Source of the DNA: Neurospora intermedia
Lineage: Eukaryota > Ascomycota > Sordariomycetes > Sordariales > Sordariaceae
Direction: 5' to 3'
Assembly: GCA_037102815.1 (NCBI GenBank)
Contig: BTPP01000004.1
Span: 1,364,001 to 1,428,000 of the forward strand
DNA length: 64,000 nt
This document shows, in pieces, positions 1 to 11,312 of this stretch (position 1 is its first letter; each line of letters opens with the position of its first letter). The notes beneath the pieces are model-generated. The model was not told the DNA's origin and searched no databases. It worked only from the letters and a program-made list of their open reading frames with translations. Position numbers and translations under genes: made by a program.

Positions 1-2228
1 CGAGGTCAAGGACCTGGTAAAAGACCTCAGCGATGCTGTACGTTATGGATCTCCTTTGCCCTACTCACTAATCCCAATGTTCCTTTCTGTCTTAAATCTG
101 ACAGCTAACCCTTTTCCCACGTCAACAGGTCATGCTTATCCATCTACTAGAATGTCTTTCTGGCGACTCGCTTGGACGCTATGCCGCCAAACCGAAGCTC
201 AGGGTCCAGCGTTTCGAGAACGCCAACCTTGCGCTAAACTTTATCAAATCACGAGGTATTCAGATGACAAACATAGGTGCCGAGGATATCGTGGATGGAA
301 ATCGAAAGATCATTTTAGGTCTTATCTGGACACTCATTCTGCGCTTCACCATCAACGACATCAACGAAGAAGGTATGACAGCCAAGGAGGGTCTGCTATT
401 ATGGTGTCAGCGCAAGACAGCGTGCTATGACGAAGTGGACGTCCGTGATTTCAGCGGCAGCTGGAATGACGGTCTGGCCTTCTGCGCCCTTCTCGACATC
501 CACCGCCCCGATCTGATCGACTACGACGCCCTCGACAAGTCGGACCATCGGGGAAACATGCAGCTGGCTTTTGATATCGCTCATGCGGAGATCGGTATCC
601 CCAAGCTGCTCGATGTTGAGGATGTGTGCGATGTTGCCAAGCCCGATGAGCGTTCGTTGATGACCTACATCGCCTACTGGTTCCACGCCTTCTCACAGAT
701 GGAGAAGGTTGAGAATGCCGGCCGTCGTGTGGAGAAGTTCTTCAACAATATGCAAGGTGCCTGGGAGATGCAGAGCGCTTACGAGCGTAGAATGGCGGCT
801 CTTCTCAAGGCTATCCGCGAGCAGGTCGTTTCTTGGAAGGGGTCAACCTTCGATGGCACCTATGCCGATGCTAAGGCACAGGCGTTCCAGTTTGCATCAT
901 ACAAGAAGGGTAGGAAGAGAGAGTGGGTAGCGGAGAAGAGCGATCTCGCAACATTACTCGGAAATATCAAGACAAAGTTGGCCACATACCGACTACGGCC
1001 GTATGACCCACCAGCACATTTGAGGATGGAGGTGTTGGATGATGAATGGAGCAACTTGTCCAAGGCGGAGATGAGCCGGGGACAGTTGATCAACGAAACC
1101 ATCAGAGAGTATGTATCTTTTGTTTTCCTGGTTTTCGCGCTGAAAGTTTGCTGGAATTGCTGCTAACACCCCTACAGCATCAAAGACGCCCTCCGAAAAT
1201 CCTTTGCCGACAAAGCCAACGATTTCGCTCTTGCCCTCAACACCATGCAACTCGCCATTTCCGGGCTCGAAGGCGACGTAGAAGACCAGCTGCACCACGT
1301 CCGCAAGCTCTCCGAGAACCTGCCTCCACTAGATGCTTACCTCAAGACCATCGAGGCCGTCGATCTCAAGTGCCAGGAAGCCAACATTGAAGAAAACGAC
1401 TTCACAACCTACAGCTACGACGAGCTCTGCTACGAGCTCTCCCTCGTCAAGTCCTCCGTCTCCAAGAAGCTTGCCTTCCTCGAGAACCAGATGGTGGCCC
1501 GCAACATGACCAACCTGACACCCATCCAGCTGGAGGAGTTCGAGTCCGTGTTCCGACACTTTGACCGGGACGACACCAACTCGCTGTCCGAGCTCGAATT
1601 CAGCGCCGCCCTGGCCTCTTTGGGCCTTGTCTTCTCCGAGGACGAAATGCACGAGTACTTCCTGTCTACCTCGAACGGCCGCGACCGCGTCACGTTCGAG
1701 CAGTTCATCCGCTTTATGGTGGACGTGACCGAGGACCAGAACACGGCCGAGCAGGTGTTCCAGTCCTTCCGGGAAGTCGCCGACGGGAAACCCTACGTGA
1801 CCGAAATGGACCTCCGCCACTCGTTGGTCCCCGACGAGGTGATCGAGAAACTCATCGAGATCATCCCGAAGCACACGGGCCCGGACATGCAGAGCGACCG
1901 CGGCATGGAGCAGTACGATTACATTGCTTTTATGGAAAAGTTGATATCGGAACAGGAGGGTAGGGCGGCCAGCGCAAGTAGCAGAAGGAGCAGTAGGGCT
2001 AGTGGTGTAGCCGGTGGTGGTGGTGGTGCGGCGGCGCCCGGGCAGATGCCAAACCACAGCCATAGCGCTTCGGTGGGAGGTAGTCTCAGTCACAGTAGGC
2101 ATAATAGCCATGCTAGTATCGGGGGCAAGTCGGTGCTCGGCGGGGGAGATAGTAGGAGTAATGGGCTGATGATGTCGCCCAAGAGCCCTGGGACTCCTGG
2201 GACGAACAAGCCGAATGGGTATCATTAG
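1..2228 (+). CDS. alpha-actinin (5' end outside window)
   Basis: Actin-bundling protein of the cortical and contractile-ring cytoskeleton. Exons seen: 1-37 (continues upstream), 129-1108 and 1178-2228; the introns 38-128 (GTACGT...ACAG) and 1109-1177 (GTATGT...CTACAG) keep frame. The reading contains the end of calponin-homology domain 1 (FENANLALNFI, VDGNRKIILGLIWTLILRF), a full CH2 domain (LLLWCQRKTACY, FSGSWNDGLAFCALL, LDVEDV, SLMTYIAYWFHAF), a helical spectrin-repeat-like rod, then an EF-hand region (FRHFDRDDTNSLSELEF; the loop has Asp1, Asp3 and Glu12 but Asn instead of Gly at position 6) and a second, weaker EF-hand. After the calcium-binding region comes a Ser/Gly-rich tail of about 90 residues that is unlikely to fold. 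Two CH domains plus rod plus EF-hands separate it from fimbrin, which has four CH domains. The start codon and the beginning of CH1 are missing only because the window begins here. Confidence 0.93.
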
Positions 2229-3461
2229 TAATGAAGTGATTGAATCCCCTGTGCTCATCTACTTTTTCTCCCCTTCTTCTTCTTCTTCCTTTCTTGTTTA
2301 CGTAATTCACTTTTCTTGGTGTGGTATATGGGTTTGGATCGAATGGGATGGATGGATGGATGGATGAGCGATGGATGATGGATGATGGGTGATGTGTTAT
2401 GGATGGATGGATGGATGAATAAGGTGACAGGATAGGATAGGGTACTTTTGGTGGGATGGGAGGAATAAGGGCGGACGGATTTTTGTATTGTCGGTGGGGT
2501 GGACTTTTTATATCTTTTACTTTTTTTTGGACTGTGTTAGATACGTAAGATTACATTACACTTAGTGATAGTTTTAAAAACCCAAAGCAAGCTTATGCAG
2601 TATGAGCATAGCACTAGGGAAAGTCAGTCTTCATGCGATTAAGTTAGTGGGTTATCCGGGTTCTTTCTGATGTGCTTGCATTTTGGTGAAGTTGAGGTCT
2701 GTTCTCTTTTTTTCTTCTTTTTTTTTTTTTTCTGAAAACAAACTATAACCAAACCACCGGATAATGGCCCCTGTATCCACATGTACTTTAAGCTAAGCAA
2801 GAAGCCTTGTAATGATGTCCATCTTTGAATGGGTAGCAAGGAAATTTACATGACTAAGAGGTATCAAATCTATCATCTTGAACTCTGTAATTTCTCTTGT
2901 CATGGACTTCACCGGCTTACATGCATGAACAGTGAGTGACTGACTGTTTAAACTTTATAGAACATACCATACCAAGCCATCAATAACAACAGCCCGAAGC
3001 CACGGCTTCTCTTACTTGTGCTCGTCATATGTGCCCATGTCATACACATGTATATATATATCTCATATCTTAGTAATTACATTAATCCAAGGTCGCCCCA
3101 AAAAGGAAAAAAAAATAAAAAATACACCAGTTGTAAAGTCAAGGAAGTAGGTACACGCAGTTAAAAAAAGGTTAAGTGTGCTAAGCTGCTCGGCGTTCAC
3201 AGGTTCATATAAGTGACCGCTCGATTTTTGTTTAGCTTGGAGGTTTTGGTCCGACCTTCGCCATATCGACGAATTCATGTCGGGGCGTGATATTCACGTG
3301 TTAGAGATAAGAAGGCGAGATGTTGCGATGGTCGAAGCCGTGGGTGATGGTCTCCATTATTCCTTATGGTGTCTTGAGTCCTCCTCCTCCTCCTCCTCCT
3401 CTTCTTTCTTTAGCTTCTTGCAGTTTGCGTTTGCGAACTTCCCTTTTTATGGAAAGTTATT
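2229..3461. other. convergent 3' intergenic region with microsatellites
   Basis: The actinin and GT90 genes converge here and no supported gene lies between them. It holds an imperfect GGAT/GATG array at about 2341-2421, an interrupted T-rich run at about 2705-2733, a short TA run near 3050-3062 and a TCC array near 3378-3402. The TCC array is read through by a spurious small ORF. The rest looks like 3' UTR and spacer. Confidence 0.6.
2341..2421. repeat. imperfect (GGAT)n microsatellite
   Basis: Two runs of GGAT/GATG tetranucleotides are separated by a degenerate GATGATGG stretch. They lie about 110 bases after the actinin stop codon and so probably within the 3' UTR. Confidence 0.85.
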
Positions 3462-5482
3462 TCATGGAAGGAAGCCGATATTCTCTCTGTTGTCGTCAAT
3501 AACACGGCCGTATCTGTCAATCCAAGCGTTAGCATACCATTCCAACCAACCTCATAAATAAAAGGGGGGACAGAAAGCACTTACTCCAGAAGTAACCTAA
3601 AGAACCACGCCTCCATATCCTCATGCCTCAACACCTTATTCGCCCACTCCCTGCCCTGAATCGCCACGCGCTCGGCCTCCTTCGTTCCCTGACTAACTGT
3701 CGCGCTCTCTTCGCTGAAGAACCGGACTGTCTCCAACCAGTCCTCTCCCTGCGTGCTCAGCGGGATGAAGTGCGCCCACGGCTTCAGCCACTCATAATGC
3801 CACTCCCTGAAAATGGCCCACTTGTACACCAGACTCCTGCTCTTGAGGAACGCATAAAACCGACCGGAAAACGCATTTCCGTCAATATCCAGCACATGCT
3901 TGTACTTGAACGCATCCACCTGCTCGGCGTACGACTTGACCTCGAAAAATTCACGCTGCGCGTCGCAGTCGCCCGGGTCGCACTGGCCGATGTGCGAGAA
4001 GAACACGTTGATAATATCGCGGTAGTCGGACCGCGACACCTCGTTAACGACCCAATCCGGGTTCTGCTCGTTCTTGCCCTTGTTCACCAGCACCTTTGCG
4101 GTGTCGCGCTCATTGATCTTCTGCACGAAGCGCTGACGATGCTGGCGGCGCCACCCCCCGTTGCGCGAGAAGCCGCCGGTCGTGGAACCGCGCCAGTACA
4201 GCTGGTTGGCCTTGTCGTCCCAGAGCGGGTCCTTGCCTTCTTCGTAGGGGACCTTTTCGTACCAGTACCAGGGGGAAGGGTACAGGATGTCGGCGTACGA
4301 GGAAATCTTGCTCTGCGAAAAGATGGGGAAGAGGTCGTGCACGACGTTGTAGGCGTTGGGCCGGTCGAAGAAGCCGAAGGTGGTGGAGAGGGAGGGCGAG
4401 AGACAGACGTCCGACATGGCGGTCCAGTTGTACACGAAGCCGAGCTCGCCCAGGCCGAACTGGCTGACGTCGTCCAGTCGTTGAGGCTTGTCGGCGCCTT
4501 CTTCGTCGATGAGGCGAGCAGGACTGTCGGCTGGGCAGCTCATGCGCGAGTGCGTCCATGTGGGCTGGTGGGCGAAGACGTTGAACCGGGTGAACTTTTC
4601 CTCGGAGAAGCTGCCGGTAGGACTGAGTCCGCCGTCGGGATCGCGGGTGAAGTCGTTTCGGTAGGCAGACCCCTTGTTCGCCGCGGGCATGTTGACGTTC
4701 TTGGCCCGCCCAACCAGCCGCGCCATGTCCTCAGCGGGAACGACAACACGCGGCTCGTCGTGGATGTTGAATGCCAGGTCCATATCCGGTAGCCACTGCT
4801 TAAACTTCTTCATCATGCCCTTGGTCGCCTCAACCTGCCACTCCTGTCCGCCACGGACGTAGACAATCTCGCCGTCACGGATCTGGAGGCCAATAAGGGC
4901 GTTTCCGTCGAATCCCAGAGCTTCCTTAGCGCGCATGCGGATGGTTCTTGGCGAGAGTCCCCAGAAGGGGGTGATGAGTTCGTGGATCATGTCGAATTCG
5001 TCGACGAGCTGGACATCATGTTCCTTGGCGAAAGCCCACCACTTGTCAAAGTTGGGGGGTGGGGGCAGTCCGTAACGCCTGCGGTACTCCTTGACGGCTT
5101 CCTTGAGGGTACGAGACTGACGGGTCTTGGTAGCTTCGAGATCGCGCTCGGCGTCGATGGTCAGATGCCATATTGGGTGGGAACCTTTCGGGGCTGGTTT
5201 GGGAGGTCGGATCGCGGCCGGTTTGGACTTGAAGTCGATGTTGTGGTGCGGGAGGTGGTGGGCGCCATTCTGGTAAGAGTCTTTCAACCTCTGTTGCCCT
5301 TGGCTGAGGGATGAGGAGGAGGTGAAGAGCGAGTAGATGCAGAAGAAGATGAAGACGGTTCCCACCAGGATCAAGAGCTGGCGGGACCGCATCGTGTCAG
5401 TATTATTAGGTAGGGTAGGTAGGTTGGTCGGTCGGTCGTCACGCGGCGTAGCTTGCTCTTCCCATCGGCTATGCTCGTCCAA
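3462..5482 (-). CDS. CAP10-like GT90 glycosyltransferase, type II membrane protein
   Basis: Predicted Golgi/ER glycosyltransferase of the CAP10 (Cryptococcus capsule) / GT90 family; donor and acceptor sugars cannot be told from sequence. Exons 5482-3585 and 3513-3462 give 649 aa. A single hydrophobic anchor (LLILVGTVFIFFCIYSLF, about residues 33-50) follows a short cytosolic tail; Met30 is an alternative start. The CAP10 region covers roughly residues 270-640, with SYADILYPSPWYWYEKVPY, QLYWRGSTTGG and YKHVLDIDGNAFSGRFYAFLKS. The long open frame meets a stop immediately after RLLLE, but GTAAGTGC lies exactly there. Removing 3584-3514 (branch TGCTAACG, acceptor TTGACAG) continues the protein as EYGRVIDDNRENIGFLP. 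As I recall the family, RLLLE is followed by an aromatic residue and then an acidic/basic tail, so I prefer the spliced form. Confidence 0.88.
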
Positions 5483-6493
5483 ATTCTTTACTGCTGATGT
5501 TGCTGGTGTCGAAATGGAGGTTCGAACTCCAGATTAGAATACCGAGGGGGGAGACTTCTGTAGCTTCGTAGCGCCTTCTTCGAACAAGCGGCAAGTCGGT
5601 CACAAAAAAAAAAAAATGGAACTAAAGTGTTTATCGTTGTCGGTAACAGTGGTGTTGAGCTGCCCAATTGCCCGCGGTTGGCATTGCCGCGGACGAACAG
5701 TGATATGGCTTGGCTCTGTAGGGTAGACCCAAAGCTCAAGAAATTGGTTGGTTAAAAAAAGAGAAAGAAAGAAGAAAACACGAGAAGATGGCCTGTCACA
5801 GCATCTGGAAAGTGTCCTCTTTCACACGGATTAAACTGCACCTGAAGAATGAAGATCCCCGAAGTGCCTGTGTGCCTGTTTCCTGCCCGTTTCCTAATTT
5901 TGGAGTAACCGAGGTGACCCAGGTACCCCAAGATGGACATCTAAACGAAGTGGCGTACTTGATGCGGGCGTCAGGGGCCAAGGAGGGGTGGGCGGTGGGT
6001 TAGCCTTAACTACGGGTACCTGACCAGACTCGGGCGGTGTCTAGAATCAGCAGGGATCTACATCTCCAGGCCAGCGCAAGCTCCACGGCTTCAGGGGCAA
6101 GGTTACGCGTCGCCTTGACGGTGCTGGTTGAACATGAAGCAATTCCCATGTCAACGTGGTGCAGCTGGCAAACAGAATGACGGTAATTCACTCTTTTCAG
6201 CTTCGTGGCTACGCCTGTCCGTAACTTCATCCAGCTACTTAACATACTCGATTTTGCCAGGTCACTTTCATCTACACGTGAGTGTCATTTGATCACATCA
6301 CTCGATTTTGAGATCAGGTTGAACAGAGTTTGGTGGAGGAACCAGCTCTTCAATTTTGAGGGTGGGTTATATGCTGCAACATTACTTGCAGAAACCAGAC
6401 AGAGGTATCATCCTCCCATCGACTTCCCCAACGCCCAAAGCATGGCTCGCTAGAGATCCTCCTCATTCCCGACTTTTAACGAGAAACGTCCGC
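5483..6493. other. spacer: GT90 promoter and rps22 3' UTR
   Basis: Both flanking genes are on the minus strand, so this holds the upstream region of the GT90 gene and the 3' UTR of rps22. It has A-rich runs at 5603-5617 and 5754-5780. No coding signal or RNA gene is visible. Confidence 0.5.
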
Positions 6494-7159
6494 TTAGTAG
6501 AAGAAGCCGATGATCTTGCCGGAGACGTGCTTGCGACGAGCCTCCTCGTGGTCCATGATACCAGCAGAGGTGGTGAGGATGACGTAGCCGAACTGACGGG
6601 CGGGAAGGAGCTTGACAACCCACTTCTCGAGCTCAGCGAGGCGGACGTTGTAGCGGGGAGAGATGACACCGCACTTGTTCATGCGGCCGTTGAGCTGGAC
6701 AACGATCTTGCCGGAGCGGTGGTCATCGACCTCCTCGAACTCGCCGATGTAGCCTGGAAGACAATAATGTCAGTGAAATGTCGCGACAGTTTAAACATTA
6801 GATATCATTGGTGACTCCAGTAACGTGTAAGACTCTCGCTGTTGATATATCGGCGACTTAAAAGACTAAGATCGTGGAGCGTAGTGAGACCTCGGCCTAG
6901 TTATACGCCGAATGGTGTGGTGGGTATGGAAGTGATTGGGGAGTGTTCGATTGCGAAAGTCTTTTCACGGTTCCCTTCGTCGTTTGCCAATGATATCTGA
7001 CAGTTGGGTTTGCGATTCGAACATACCGTGCTTCTGCATGACCTGGAGGAACTTGATGATGACCTTGGAAGAAGGGCGGATCAAGACCTGGCGCTTGCCG
7101 GCCTTCTCGGCGTTGTTGATGCTGTTGAGGGCATCGTGGAGAACGGAAGTGCGGACCAT
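6494..7159 (-). CDS. rps22: 40S ribosomal protein S22 (uS8, S15a)
   Basis: Small-subunit cytosolic ribosomal protein. Exons 7159-7027 and 6753-6494 give 130 aa, the usual eukaryotic uS8 length. It starts [21 protein letters not shown] and ends SGKIIGFFY; the junction reads [17 protein letters not shown]. The 273-nt intron (7026-6754, GTATGT...CCAG) is long for this genome and can fold (see the separate feature). A probable extra intron lies in the 5' UTR (GTATGT at 7440 to GCAG at 7212, with a GCTAAC branch motif about 20 nt before the acceptor). The gene is divergent from rps12, about 740 bp away, so the two ribosomal genes may share regulation. Confidence 0.97.
6800..6998 (-). other. long-range inverted repeat in the rps22 intron
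   Basis: Within the rps22 intron, bases 6987-6998 (on the minus strand AGATATCATTGG) are perfectly complementary to 6800-6811 (CCAATGATATCT), close to the two intron ends. The enclosed ~175 nt contain another complementary pair, AAAAGACT and AGTCTTTT. The transcript could form a long stem that brings donor and acceptor together, or the intron could contain a structured RNA. Confidence 0.5.
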
Positions 7160-7898
7160 CTTGACGGTTTATTTGAGGAGATTCTCAAATCGGGAATGGG
7201 ATCAGAGGTATCTGCCAGATCCAGATATGTTAGCCTTCGAGGCCCCGTGAGCATGGAGAGTGCCCTCTGGAACAACGCAGTGAAGGTGTCCCAAGGGTTC
7301 TGCCCGCTCAGTTGCCGACGAGGAGAAGCGTATCAGTGGTCGTCGACTTTCACCATCGCGAGCTGATTGCTTTCCTGGGCCTTTGCGAAGGGCATTATCC
7401 TGTTGTCAAGGACATTCTCCGGCGTTGTAGTTTCACATACCTCGGTGATGGGCTTGATGCTGAGAGGACGGACAAGCTAGCAGGTGAGAGGGGAAGAAGC
7501 CGTCAAGGTCGCGATGGTCTTTTGTTAAAAATTTCGAGCGGGCGGGTGGATTCTGTGGTGGTGGTCTGTGCTTTGCCATGCATGAAGTGCCCCGTGCGAA
7601 TGCCCTAACGCCGAGTAGCTGGGCTACTCTTGGCGCTCGTCGGGCCGGCAGAGGTGCCCTTCAGGCGCATCACACAAAATTTCGGAATTTTGGAGCGACG
7701 GTTTCGCGCTGGCGGACGGCGTGGTGTGGGGAAGTGGTCGGTGCGCGCACATAATTTCTGTCCAGAGCTTTTTGCTCTTCGCGGAAAGACGAGACTCGCA
7801 GGCCCCTCTCGCTTCCCTCGACCACCACCCATTGAAATACTTTCTCCATTAACTCTTCGAGGATCGTATCCGACAACAACCCCAAGCAAATCGCCAAG
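7160..7898. promoter_or_regulatory. divergent promoter of rps22 and rps12
   Basis: This 739-bp gap is between the start codons of two divergent ribosomal-protein genes. About 7212-7440 looks like a 5'-UTR intron of rps22. The remaining ~450 bp around 7450-7890 should contain both transcription starts. No element was identified with confidence. Confidence 0.55.
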
Positions 7899-8689
7899 AT
7901 GGTGAGACACCCGTCCCGTCCCCTACGTGCGAGCTGAAGTGTCGCCGTCGCGACCGTCGATGCGATATCCTAGAACCGATTACATCTCGAAAGAAGACGC
8001 ATGACGAACTAGGCATACTCGACATCGACGGCGCCGAACGCCCCGACATCTTCAGTCCGACACGGCCCGATTACAATGAGGAAGCAAAAGAACACTCCCG
8101 CTAACATGGTCTTTTTGTGGAATTGTAGTCGGACGTAGAAGAGAACACTGTCCCCGCCTCCGAGGAGGTTGAGGTTTCCGCCGATGCTGCCCCCAAGGGC
8201 CAGATGAGCGTCCTTGATGCCCTCAAGGGTGTTCTCAAGATCTCCCTCATGCACGACGGTCTTGCCCGCGGTCTCCGTGAGGCCTCCAAGGCCCTCGACC
8301 GCCGTGAGGCTCACATGTGCGTCCTCAACGAGTCCTGCGAGGAGGAGGCCTACAAGAAGCTCGTCATTGCTCTCTGCTCCGAGCACAAGATCCCCCTCAT
8401 CAAGGTTCCCGATGGCAAGCAGCTCGGCGAGTGGGCTGGTCTCTGTGAGTACACCTGTTATTCGAACAGCACATTTTGGGGCTATTTTGCTGACTGTGCC
8501 ACTAGGCGTCCTTGACCGTGAGGGTAACGCCCGCAAGGTCGTCAACTGCTCTTGCGTCGTTGTTAAGAACTGGGGTGAGATGTCCTCCGAGCGTGAGGTA
8601 AGAAATGCACCCGAGTCTGCTGTTTAGCCACAGTTTACTGACAAACGACTCTACAGATCCTCCTCAACTACTTCCAGACCGAGCAGTAA
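7899..8689 (+). CDS. rps12: 40S ribosomal protein S12 (eS12)
   Basis: Small-subunit ribosomal protein of the L7Ae/L30e fold. Exons 7899-7901, 8129-8444, 8506-8597 and 8657-8689 give 147 aa. The first coding exon is only the ATG; the next begins [24 protein letters not shown]. Recognisable blocks are [85 protein letters not shown] and [20 protein letters not shown]. All introns have GT-AG borders (GTGAGA...TGTAG, GTGAGT...CTAG, GTAAGA...ACAG). It is divergent with rps22 and converges on the parvulin gene. Confidence 0.97.
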
Positions 8690-9075
8690 ATTGGCGATTC
8701 GCATCTTGGCGAGGCGGAACACCTAGGGATGGACAGGCGACAGACGTGACCCAGACATTGGCTCTAACAAGCCCCGTGTCTGGTTGGACGTACGCTTGGG
8801 TAGACCTTACCGACTGGCACAAATGCGTAGAGCAGGCCTTAACTGGCTTCCCTGCAAGGGGCAATAAACAACGTAAAAGGTCCAAAAACCGCTGGCCAAT
8901 TCTTGAGGTGACTCTGTATGAACCGTGTTGTCATGCGTCAAGTCCTGCAATTCGTACGCCATTGTCAATGGCGTCAATGGCATCACAAGCCCATGTAAAG
9001 AGCAAGGGGCGTGTTCTCCAAATGGGGAAGGGAAAAGGGGACTAACACCCAAAGGTCGTAGTATGCATTTTGATA
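8690..9075. other. short convergent 3' spacer
   Basis: This is 386 bp between the rps12 stop and the parvulin stop. It should contain both 3' UTRs and polyadenylation sites. I see no gene. Confidence 0.6.
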
Positions 9076-9721
9076 TCATTTCTTACCCTCTACCATGATG
9101 ATGTGGTAGCCAAATTGTGTCTTGACCTCACCAATCTTGGGGCTACTGGTGCTGCTGGTCTCCAAAGCAAACGCAACCTTTTCAAACTCGGGATCCAAGG
9201 TGCCCTTTTGCTTCCAACCCAAACTTCCGCCTATAATGTTTCGTGTAAGTGAGTGGCATTGACTGCAAGAAAGAGAAGGAAAAACCATAACAATCCGCCA
9301 GAACAGCCAAAACCCGACAATGGGAGGAACAATTGTGAAACAGCCCAAGAAGCAGACAAAGGAAAAAGAGCTATCTCACCAGTCCTCGCCTTATCCTCAC
9401 TGTACTCCCTAGCAACAGCACCAAAGTCCGCTCCATCACGGATCTTGGCCAGCGCTTCTTCCTTCTTGCCATGTTTCTCACACTATACACGCAGTCATCA
9501 GTAACCGCCTGCATGATACACCACTTCGACAAGAAGAGTAGACAAGAGCCAACTGAAGGGCAAGACACTGGGTAAAGCAGGGCACTTACCAGAATATGTC
9601 GAACGTTGATCGACTGAGCACCCTTGCTGGCCTTGCCGGCGTCCTTGCCCGCATCTTTGCCTGCGTCCTTGCCGCCTTTGCTGCCGGAGCCGGAACCGGA
9701 GGCTTTCTTGTCTTTACCCAT
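9076..9721 (-). CDS. pin4: parvulin-type peptidyl-prolyl isomerase (Par14/Pin4-like)
   Basis: Small prolyl cis-trans isomerase of the human PIN4/Par14 type. Exons 9721-9590, 9482-9380 and 9230-9076 give 129 aa. The N-terminal ~38 residues are basic and low-complexity (repeated GKDA units), a feature of Par14 proteins linked to nucleic-acid and pre-ribosome binding. The parvulin domain follows: [53 protein letters not shown]. It has no WW domain, so it is not Pin1/Ess1. The introns (GTAAGTG...TATAG and GTGAGA...TATAG) keep frame. Confidence 0.95.
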
Positions 9722-10512
9722 TTTGAGTTTGGATATTGCGTCAGTAATGGGAATCTGCGAAGAAGAAAGAGCGGGCGAGGGATTGGTGAGTTGAGAGAAG
9801 GGCGACTTGATGTTGTAAGGTGCAGTGATGTTGAGTTTGCAGACTCCAGCTTCCGTGGTGAGATGATGAAAATGGAAGTGGGGCTGCGTTCTTGAAGCTT
9901 GAGCGAGAAGCTCGTGTTTGGAGAGGAGGAAGGCGCTACAGAACCCTAACCCTTATTGAAGGGACGGGAGTTGCCCCTTTTCAACGTCACTCCGTCCGGC
10001 TGTCGCGAAGATGGACACTACGGAATTCGAGAGGTAGGATCAGCTTGGTCATGGCTGCACTTTCTTCCATGAGTTAATCTTACTGGTGCTTTTCACTTGC
10101 CAATTTTTGTTTCTGAAATGGTTCGGAGAAGTGGCAGGAACCTGGAACCTGGAACCTCGGCAGAGAGGGAGGAGAGGGAAGGAAGAGACTGGAAGGAGTC
10201 ACAGTTGCAAAGTTCTCACTCAAAAAGTTGAAGATCTTGAAGGGCTTGTCAAGAGTCACAATACAGAGAGATGTGGAAAGCAGTCTGCCGTAGCTCTCCC
10301 GTCTGTTCTCCGGGTCGCCGTCAGCGACCCGAATGATATGTGATCGTGCGTCGCAACTGAACGTCGACAGCGGTTTTATGCTTCCCAAGCTTTCTGCAAC
10401 CATATGTGCGCAAGGACTTTCTGGTTTGACTGCAAAAGTACATTGTAGAGCTTGCTTATCGATGATTGACAGCCGACGTGCAGAAGGCATGAAAGATACT
10501 ACTCGGCAGGCG

Positions 10513-10767
10513 TACCGTAGAAACTCGCGCAATTGGCAAAACCGATTATTCCCTCTTTCAGTGCCGGAAAGTAAGCACAGGAAGCAGCATACTCCTGTAC
10601 ATATGTCCGCTCAGTTAGTGAAGGCTCTACAATACTAGCCAACACTATCCTGCCTGCGCTCCAAAGCACAGGCTCGGACTCGAGCACTACAGATCATGCT
10701 GTACTATGCCCCAAAAACCTCTTTTTGCGGCATTTTGGTTTTGCCATTTGCGCGAGTTTCTACGGTA
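10513..10767. mobile_element. MITE-like element 1 (255 bp)
   Basis: Terminal inverted repeats of about 31 bp begin TACCGTAGAAACTCGCGCAA and match with one mismatch. The outermost TA at each end could be a TA target duplication, as in Tc1/mariner/pogo elements. There is no coding capacity. The terminus resembles that of elements 2 and 3, but I did not see interior similarity. Confidence 0.75.
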
Positions 10768-10988
10768 GTTGTGGATCACCCGCTTCCGCCCAGAGGCGCA
10801 GCATATGTTGGTTGGAAAAGAAAGTGGTGATCTGTAATGCCAAGGGCGTACCTCTCCTCCCAGATGTGAAGTGACAGAATGAAGCCATGACCGTGAAGCG
10901 ACTTCCACATTTCTTTGCAGCGTGGAGTTCAATGATACACGCAACATCGTACCTGCTGTGCTTTCTCTTCTCGAGTTCGGGAATGGAG

Positions 10989-11312
10989 TACCGTATAGAC
11001 TCGCGGGATCCGTCTTGAGGTTCCCTGGAAATCAGGCATAATCAGACATACATATGCCCGATTCTGTACATTTTATACCATCAAACAAGAGTGGGGGAGA
11101 CGTGTTGCCATATTAAAGCACTGTGAATTCGATCTGGATCCTGCTGGAATCCTGCTTTTTCCCACTTATTCTCCAAGGACGCTGGAGGATGGGGACATTC
11201 AAAATCACCGTCTTGCACCCAATTTCTGGTGGGCGTGAATGCTGCAGTATGCTTACAGATCCTGCCTGATTTCCAGGGAACCTCAAGACGGATCGCGCGA
11301 GTCTATACGGTA
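10989..11312. mobile_element. MITE-like element 2 (324 bp)
   Basis: Terminal inverted repeats of about 50 bp have one mismatch, beginning TACCGTATAGACTCGCG and ending with CTGGAAATCAGGCA. The interior is non-coding. Its reverse complement can be aligned along almost the whole length with element 3 at 58152-58490, sharing GTAAGCATACTGCA, ACCAGAAATTG, ATAAGTGGGAAA and CATATGTATGTCTGATTATG. It ends about 240 bp before the start codon of the gene at 11553, probably inside its promoter. Confidence 0.85.

Noticed and set aside
3277-3561. Small plus-strand ORF with a poly-Ser run
   Set aside because: The serines come from a TCC microsatellite, and the region is covered by the 3' exon, intron and 3' UTR of the GT90 gene on the other strand.
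7335-7400. Possible C/D snoRNA in the 5'-UTR intron of rps22 (ATGGTGA, two CTGA boxes, short closing stem)
   Set aside because: Box C deviates from consensus, the box spacing is too short for a normal C/D RNA, and I could not match a guide to rRNA.
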